The position numbers and the translations under genes were made by a program. 64,000 nucleotides of DNA from Gigaspora margarita (taxonomy: Eukaryota; Glomeromycota; Glomeromycetes; Diversisporales; Gigasporaceae), in contig WTPW01000302.1 of assembly GCA_009809945.1 (NCBI GenBank), forward strand, positions 400,860-464,859, read 5' to 3'. The notes below the pieces were generated by a model that worked only from the letters and a program-made list of their open reading frames with translations, searched no databases and was not told the DNA's origin. Positions 57,742 to 64,000 of the stretch are shown piece after piece. The stretch's first letter is position 1. Every line of letters begins with the position of its first letter.

Positions 57742-60240
57742 TTAATTTATAATTTCATCTAACAAATTTACATAATATTTTTTGAACAGAAAAATGTTTT
57801 CATAAGATCTAGTTTGAAATTTTGTTTCCCAAATTTCAGCAAGTAGAAGTTTATCTTTTAAATCTAAATCATTAAGTAATAAAAAATAATTTTTTTGTGA
57901 TATAATTAATTGGTTATACCAATCTACAAAACAAAGGGTATGACTAATAGAAACATGTTCATTATTATTATTTGTATTATTTTTATTATACTTAGCTAGA
58001 AGAAGCATAGTGTGTTGTAAAAAATAATTAGTTTTTTCTGGCCAATAAATTGCTTGTTTATTTTTATCTCTAAATAATGCTAAAAAATATGCACCTAAAT
58101 CAGAACAGGTAAGTTCAAATCCAAAATATTTATCACATAATTCTAAAGCACTAGCTTTTATAATTCTTTTTGAAACTAAATATGAATTTGAATCATTAGA
58201 TACTTGTCCTTCAGCATAAAATTTAAGATTATCATTTGAATATATTTCAGTATAATAATCAACTAATAATTTTAAATTTTCATTTGATAAATATGCTTCA
58301 GAAAAGGGTTTAATTAATCTTCCAGAATAATCTTCAGATCCAGTAACAAAAAATTAATATTAGTAATAGAATATTGAAATTCTATTATTTTTGGAATTGT
58401 ATAATTGTATATTGCTAATGTTTCTTTTGTTAATTGTTCATTTTGTAAATAATCTAAAGAAGCTTGTGCAGTTAATGTTAATGTTGGTTTTATTTGATCT
58501 AAAAGTTTATAAATTTCAATTTGTTGATTTATATAATTAAGCATATCCAATTCAACAGTTCTTCCAGAAGTATAAAAACTTGCAATTTGTCTATTTAACC
58601 TTTTATAAGCATAGTACCAATAACTATACCAAGAACCATAATTTAACATATCATTTTTTAAATGTAAATGATAATGCATATTAGGTGTTATTATATTAGA
58701 ACCATATAATGTTTGAAATTCTTTTAAAAATTTTATAAATAAACTATGTCCATGATTAATTTCTTTAGTTGTAATTATTCGTTGTGATATAATTGATACT
58801 GCATTTACAAAATATAACCATATTTTTTGATTTTGAATTGGTAAAATATCTCTTAAAGCCATTGTTAAATATTTTAAAGTCCATGTTTTCTACTGATCAG
58901 ATGTAAATCCAGAAAATCTAGATGCTATTTTATGTGGAATTCTTCCAATACTAGCAGGTGGTCTACTATTATTAACAATATTTTGAATATTAATAAGTTG
59001 ATTTTTTGAAATTAAATTAGTTTCAATTGTTCAAATTTTCATCATTTTATAAGCTGTTCCAAGAAAAATATTATGCATCAGATCAAAAACAGAAAATTTT
59101 ATTGGATTAAAATATGATAATTGAAGAAAACTTGACCATTGAATACCATATTGATCAAACAACTGTTTACACTCACTAGATACAGAATATTTCTATTTCT
59201 TAGCTATTATTTTATGTTCTTCAATAGTTCGTAAAGTATAATTGTCAATATTTGATTGATCTGAAGTATCATTAGTTTTAAAAGTTTTTTGTATTTAAAA
59301 CATGCATATTTAAAAGAATGACTAAAAAATCTACAAATGTTATTTCTTTCTGGTGTATCACATGAAACTAAAGTTAAAGCTTCATAATACATTCGTTTAG
59401 CTAGATATTTTATAGCTGCAAATGATTGACCAGCCCATAATTGTTTAAGCTCATCAACTAATGGATCCAAATATAAATTAATTTTTTCTGTTGGTGGTTC
59501 TTTTGGTCCAGGAATAAGACTAACAAAAATTGTGTTTTCTTTTTTATATCTTAGATGATGTGGCAAATTTAAAATAGTTAAATAAACTCTAGCAATTGAA
59601 TAAACTGTATGTTTGGTAACTTTAAACCAGTCAATATTAATTGCAAAGCCAATATTAGTTTTGTGCAAAAATTTTTGAAAAAAAGTTCGTTTTGATCATT
59701 TTTAAAAGTTTTCTATACTTGTCCATCATAGAGATTCGAAAAAATATTAGATGAAGTATTTTCTCTTTCATGACAAGATTCTAACAATTCTTCTAAACCA
59801 GGTCATTGCAATAAAGCAGCTAATTGACTTAAAATTGATTAATATAGATTTAATTTAAAAAATAAACTTGATATTCAATCTTACTAAAATAATCTGAAAT
59901 TGCTTTAGTATCATACAACTTGCTAGTATATATGTCTTGAGAATGTATTTGTTCAATTAATTCTAGTTTAATTTTATTAGCTTTTAAAATTTGTTTTTTG
60001 ACTTCATTATCATGTTCTTGACCTATTTTATCTAATCAATGAGCAATTATTTCAATAATTTCAGTTGCAGTAGATCATTATCATTATCTTTATTCATATA
60101 TCTTATAGCTAATTTAATATAACATTCAGGTTTTAAACATTTAGATCTTGATCCAACAATTATTCTTAATACAAGATAATTATCTGGCAGCTTACTATAA
60201 TCATATAACCAGAATAATTCAAGTTCTTATGGTGATAATT
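57742..60240 (-). pseudogene. CACTA (Tnp2-type) transposase, broken
   Basis: Minus-strand frames read, in order: LEELLESCHERENT, YDGQV, IGFAINIDWFKVTKHTVYS, ILNLPHHLRYKKEN, SLIPGPKEPP...DPLVDELKQLW, LVSCDTPERN, FSVFDLMHNIFLGTAYKMMK, IGRIPHKIASRFSGFT, ILPIQNQKIWLYFV, TPNMHYHLHLKND, then GSWYSYWYYAYKRLNRQIAS and a C-terminal SNDSNSYLVSKRIIKASALE. This is the signature order of fungal Tnp2-family CACTA transposases. Pieces are joined by frameshifts (one near 58345 in a T run) and by TGA/TAG at expected Trp codons (58890, 59031, 59713, 59803). Upstream frames at 60413-60631 look related but are undefined. The N-terminus and termini of the transposon are not found. Confidence 0.82.
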
Positions 60241-60690
60241 GCATCATCATCAAATAACAAAGTTATTTGATAATAATGAATTATCACTAAAAGAACTTGA
60301 ATTATTCTATTAGTTTAGTCATCAAAAGCCACCCAATAAAACTGTTATTGGATGCTATGTATGCAGCCAGATAAAATGAATCATTTTCCAAATAATTCTG
60401 TTATTGACTGCTTCACATCCAATAACTATATATTATCAAATTGAACTTTATCAAATGCTTTTGTCCAGTCGAAATTTCTGTCATGATAACTTCAAGACTG
60501 TAAAGATCTGATACTTGAGTATATAGTTGACCTATCAAAATCTCAGTTGCTATATATGATAGGACTCTACAAATTTTTTCTTCTTTTTCTTTTCTTGAAG
60601 TCCAAAAGTCAGTAATATATGCATTATGCAAAGCAGTTGAAGTAAAATTACAACATACTATAGTATTATTTTATTTATTTGCATAGGTAA
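60241..60690. other. Palindromic DNA upstream of the CACTA transposase
   Basis: AATAATTCAAGTTCT near 60210 and AGAACTTGAATTATT near 60290 form an inverted pair, and CCAATAACAGTTTTATTG-like words recur inverted near 60330-60420. These could be subterminal repeats of the CACTA element. A minus-strand frame at 60413-60631 (SLEVIMTEISTGQKHLIKF) may be coding but is unassigned. Confidence 0.35.
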
Positions 60691-61210
60691 TACTAAGCAT
60701 TATAAAAAATGTGCTCTATAACTAAACTAAATGCATGCAGCAAAAATTTAGAGGTAATGCCTTAATGTTAGTAGCTATAGGGTTTGATGAATGCTTTCTA
60801 TATGTAAATTTTCATTGTTGGCATTTTTAATTAGTGCATAAAGATCTATTTTAAATAGCATTTTTAATTATTAGTGCACAAAGATTAATTTAATCAATAG
60901 GTTTTGTATAATTTAGCTTTTTTTTTGTCTCTTATATGCGCATTTTGATTATTTGTTGGGCTAATACGGATTTAATTTTGTATTTTTTAGCAAGTTGGCT
61001 ATAAATGCAAAAAAAGGTACTTCAAGTAAAAAAATTACAACTTATTAATATGAAATAAAATAGGAAATCTGATTGTGTACATAAACTAAATTCATGTGAA
61101 AAATTTTAGATATAAATCTTTAATGTTAGTGGATATAGGGTTAAATTAGCACATTTTATTGTAAATTTTTATTATCAACATTTTTTATTAGTACCTTAGG
61201 TTTTACATAT
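60690..61210 (+). repeat. Degenerate copies of the ACTTATTTGTG element family
   Basis: AATGTTAGTAGCTATAGGGT and a following TATATGTAAATTTTCATTG stretch at about 60765-60820, and again AATGTTAGTGGATATAGGGT at about 61118, match the interior of the element at 4096-4443. They appear as two imperfect tandem copies. Confidence 0.45.
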
Positions 61211-61879
61211 TTTCATTTTTTTTGCATGTTTAGATGCTTTGTTGAGTGGGTTCTCTGCTTGAATCAGTAGTTTGTACTATATTAACTAATAGCAAAATCA
61301 ATGAATATATTTCGTATTTAGTGGGTTGATACATTTTGAGTAAAATTTTTACTCCCTACTTGGGTCAGTAGTTTGTACTATATAAACTAATAGTAAGATC
61401 GATAGGATATATATATAGCTCAATTGTGTAATGACAGCCTGATGGAAATCTAATTTTTTAATATATAGATATTTTAAAAACAAATTGATAAAATTAATTT
61501 GAATCTAAATTAATAAATTTAATAATTACAAGATGCAATTTTTTAAAAGTAGTTAAAATTAAAGTTATATAAATAATTTTGTTTGTAATAAATGCAATAA
61601 GATTTATAATGATTATAGTATTCCTAGTTGTGATCTATATATATTTTTTTATTAATCATAAAAAATTTAAAAACTTTACTCGATTTGCAAATCTTTGCAT
61701 GGAATCCTGCATCATATAAGGATTTTTAAAAAATTAGAATATTACAAAACTTACAACTATTGCTATATTGTAGTAATTTACTAAAAAAAAATTATATACA
61801 TTTATATAAATGTTGATACTAATATTATAATACTTAGTATTTGGTTGATTTATGAATATTGCTATAATTTGCTATTGTT

Positions 61880-62145
61880 TTTTGATATTTATTATTTTTT
61901 TTGCTATTTTTCTCTGATGGAGATTTTACTTCCTGTAATTGTTTGATAGGGATAATAGAAATAATATGATTGCTACTCTATTTTTTGATTTCTTGTTGTG
62001 CAAACTAAAAATTAAACTTGAATAACCTTAGATATGAATAGTATTCTATTAATTTACAGTAACTTAAAAAAAACCAACTAATTAATTGATCATATTTTCA
62101 GATTATGTATGATGCAAAACAAAAAATTAACCTTAGCCATTGTGA
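61880..62145. repeat. Dispersed repeat R4, copy next to LINE C
   Basis: This copy shares the CTGATGGAGATTTTACTTCC stretch, TTTTTTGATTTCTTGTTGTG and the ATGCAAAACAAAAAATTAAC end with 6480-6715. It is non-coding. Confidence 0.5.
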
Positions 62146-62221
62146 TAACATGCTAAATCAGAATTAATAATTGTTGCTTTTATCCAATTTAATATTATAA
62201 AACTTATAGATTATTTTGTAT

Positions 62222-64000
62222 TTTTTTTTTTTTTTTTTTTAACGATTATGTCATACTTTATTTAAAAGAATATAGCTACATATGCAAATGCTAATCTAAT
62301 TCCGATGCTTAGCATCTTACAATTAAAGTATGGCTCACCCGGTTACTATAGGCACCTGTGTGCGACCTGCCAAAGTAGAATTCGTCTCCCTGACTAACAT
62401 GGGTACAATTACCTAATTAGTCATATCACTGACACGGTTCTACAGCCAGTCATGATCAAATTAGCTGGGGTTCCACCAACCTCTTATGTCCGTATTTATC
62501 CATTTTTCAATTTCAAATATTACTATTTTCCTACATTCCTCCTATTCTTTTTTAACTTTTGAGATTTCTACCCTACAATTTCTTCTAAGAATGTTGATAT
62601 CTCTGGGTGGTTCTCTTCTTCTATCAGCCCTTTTGTTCTTTTTTCCTTCTTACCCTTATTACTAGACCCTTTAACTAAGCCTCTCATAGTATCTTGTTTA
62701 GTCTTTACTGATATGTTTTTCCCATTCAATTATCTTTTCGCATCTAATCTTCCATATGGTCTCCTGGAACAGATTCATTCATTTTTTTAGCCAGGAGGCT
62801 AAATTGCATTTATTAATTACTGCCTAATTGGAAAGCATTCCAGGGCTAATCGTACAGTAAGCAGGATTATGCCTCTAGCCAGCTTCTCTCTTCTCTCATA
62901 TATCTAAGTACTATTAGCTAATAATATAGAAGTTAATTGTTCAGTGCAAATTTTCACTTTTTCATCTGTGTCTAGTGAGGACCATATTTCTTTGATAATG
63001 TTTTCTTCTTTTACTTTCTATATCTCATAATTGCACTTACAATAGGTTAGGTGTTCAAAAGATTCTTCTTCTATATTACATCTAGGGCATGTAGAGTCTT
63101 CGTACAAGGTGTGGAGGTCTCTTTTTCATTTTTGTAATGTTAAAAAGAGGCAGTTTACAGCTTTAAATCTAAAGGACCATTTTTTATTATCTTTCAGGCA
63201 GAGTGCTCTGGATTTTCTTGTTGTGCGCCAAAAATCTTTAAAGGCCTTCCAATCTTTTCACTGGTCTCTTTCTTGGTGAATAGCATCATTTCTATGTCTA
63301 ACAAAAGTCCATTCTGCTTTGTAAAATGTGCTAGTCCATTCCTTGACAAATTGTCTAACTGGGATTTCAATGCTGCAATTAAGCAATATTGGTTGAAAGA
63401 TCCTTGCATTGAGCCTTCTTCAGAAAGTGACGTAATTTCAGTATCACTTCTTTCTTCTTTGGCGATGATATCTGCTCTTTCATTTAGGGGTCCCCAGAAT
63501 GGGCCTTGACTTTGATAACCTCTACCTTCAGGTCTTTGGTTTTAATATTGTCCCTTATTTTCCCAACTATGCCTCCATTTTTAACCTTGAACTACTTATG
63601 GAAAGATTTCTTCCTTTCTAGATTTACTATTATTTGCAATGCTGCTTGACTGTCTGTATAAATTTTCACTTGGCTTCCTTGAGGCATGACTAATAAGGCC
63701 ATCAAAATTGCTGCCAGTTCAACTCTCATTGATGAGAACTATCCTATTAATTTCTCTTTAATCTCATGTACTATTCTATTGTTACTATCTACTTGAACTA
63801 TACCATGCCCTCCACTAAGTCCTCCTTCTGAACTTTCTCTAAGTGAGCCATCTGTATAGAATGTTAACTCTTTTATTGTCATATTTTCGAGTAAGATATC
63901 CTCAATATCTTTTTTTTTTTGTGGGTTGAGAACCATTTTGTATACTATTTTCTCCTCTAAACTTCTTATCTCTATATCGTTCCTCATTACAACCTTCTGT
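62222..64000 (-). mobile_element. LINE C, 3' part of a non-LTR retrotransposon
   Basis: The minus-strand element ends in an A tail (T run at 62222-62241) preceded by AAATAAAG at about 62260. It continues beyond the right edge of the window, so endonuclease and reverse transcriptase are out of view. Coding sequence covers about 64000-62800, followed by about 550 bp of decayed C-terminus and 3' untranslated DNA. The copy at 8707-8943 derives from this family. It is distinct from LINEs A and B in its RNase H and in its 3' end. Confidence 0.88.
62800..64000 (-). pseudogene. LINE C ORF2 C-terminal part: RNase H and Zn knuckle
   Basis: FYTDGSLRES near 63865 is the first acidic motif of RNase H. 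Then come VELAAILMALLV, KIYTDSQAALQI near 63650 and VKAHSGDPLNERADIIAKEE near 63500, so all catalytic motifs (D, E, D, H/D) are visible. After a frame change near 63400, FVKEWTSTFYKAEWTFVRHR and KDWKAFKDFWRTTRKS lead to the knuckle CPRCNIEEESFEHLTYC near 63085-63035. TGA at 63258-63260 replaces an expected Trp. Other stops occur near 63010. RNase H would remove the RNA strand after reverse transcription. Confidence 0.87.

Noticed and set aside
1..64000. Mitochondrial or other organelle origin suggested by high AT
   Set aside because: LINEs, a SINE, MULE and CACTA remnants and an S1 protease pseudogene are nuclear features, and no organelle genes are present.

Overview
This 64 kb window is very AT-rich eukaryotic DNA made almost wholly of transposable-element (TE) remains. 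I see no intact host gene. The mix suggests an early-diverging, repeat-rich fungal genome, most likely an arbuscular mycorrhizal fungus (Glomeromycotina). The clues are low GC, long A-tailed LINEs with a C-terminal Cys/His knuckle, fungal Tnp2-type CACTA and SWIM-type MULE transposases, dense fold-back elements, and a secreted alpha-lytic-like S1 protease pseudogene. The taxon is an inference: no rRNA, tRNA or housekeeping gene is present to anchor it.

Region 1-26.6 kb holds non-autonomous DNA elements and dispersed repeats, many nested. Among them are a PIF/Harbinger-like fold-back with TAA target duplication (9150-10013), a 458 bp near-perfect palindrome (11188-11645), an hAT-like element with 8 bp duplication (13210-13493), a three-level nest (14634-16411), a 5'-truncated LINE 3' end (8707-8943), minisatellites, and a degraded minus-strand gene encoding VTQPS-type pentapeptide repeats (21526-22182).

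Region 26.6-35 kb starts with the broken S1 protease gene (26650-27870). It is followed by a fold-back with 9 bp duplication (28226-28598), a GC-rich tRNA-derived SINE with both Pol III boxes and an 11 bp duplication (29128-29780), another hAT-like element (30883-31532) and a GGGGGCATCC-type element (33266-33783).

Region 35.2-57.2 kb holds a MULE transposase pseudogene (minus strand) followed by an array of about 183 bp satellite units. Two related LINEs have split the array, each flanked by duplicated satellite DNA: LINE A (39159-45410, minus) and LINE B (45565-56959, plus). They lie head to head about 150 bp apart. LINE B was later hit by an hAT-like and a Harbinger-like element. There are two assembly gaps, one in the satellite and one at the centre of the Harbinger palindrome.

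Region 57.2-64 kb contains a CACTA Tnp2-type transposase pseudogene (minus) and, at the right edge, the 3' half of a third LINE (LINE C, minus, running off the window). LINE C is the parent family of the truncated copy at 8.7 kb.

The autonomous elements share one decay pattern. Conserved tryptophan codons have become TGA or TAG, and several Asp, Gly and Pro positions have changed by C-to-T/G-to-A transitions, in elements on both strands. The small elements share a palindromic core module despite having different termini. These two patterns, the split satellite and the SINE are the most interesting items.
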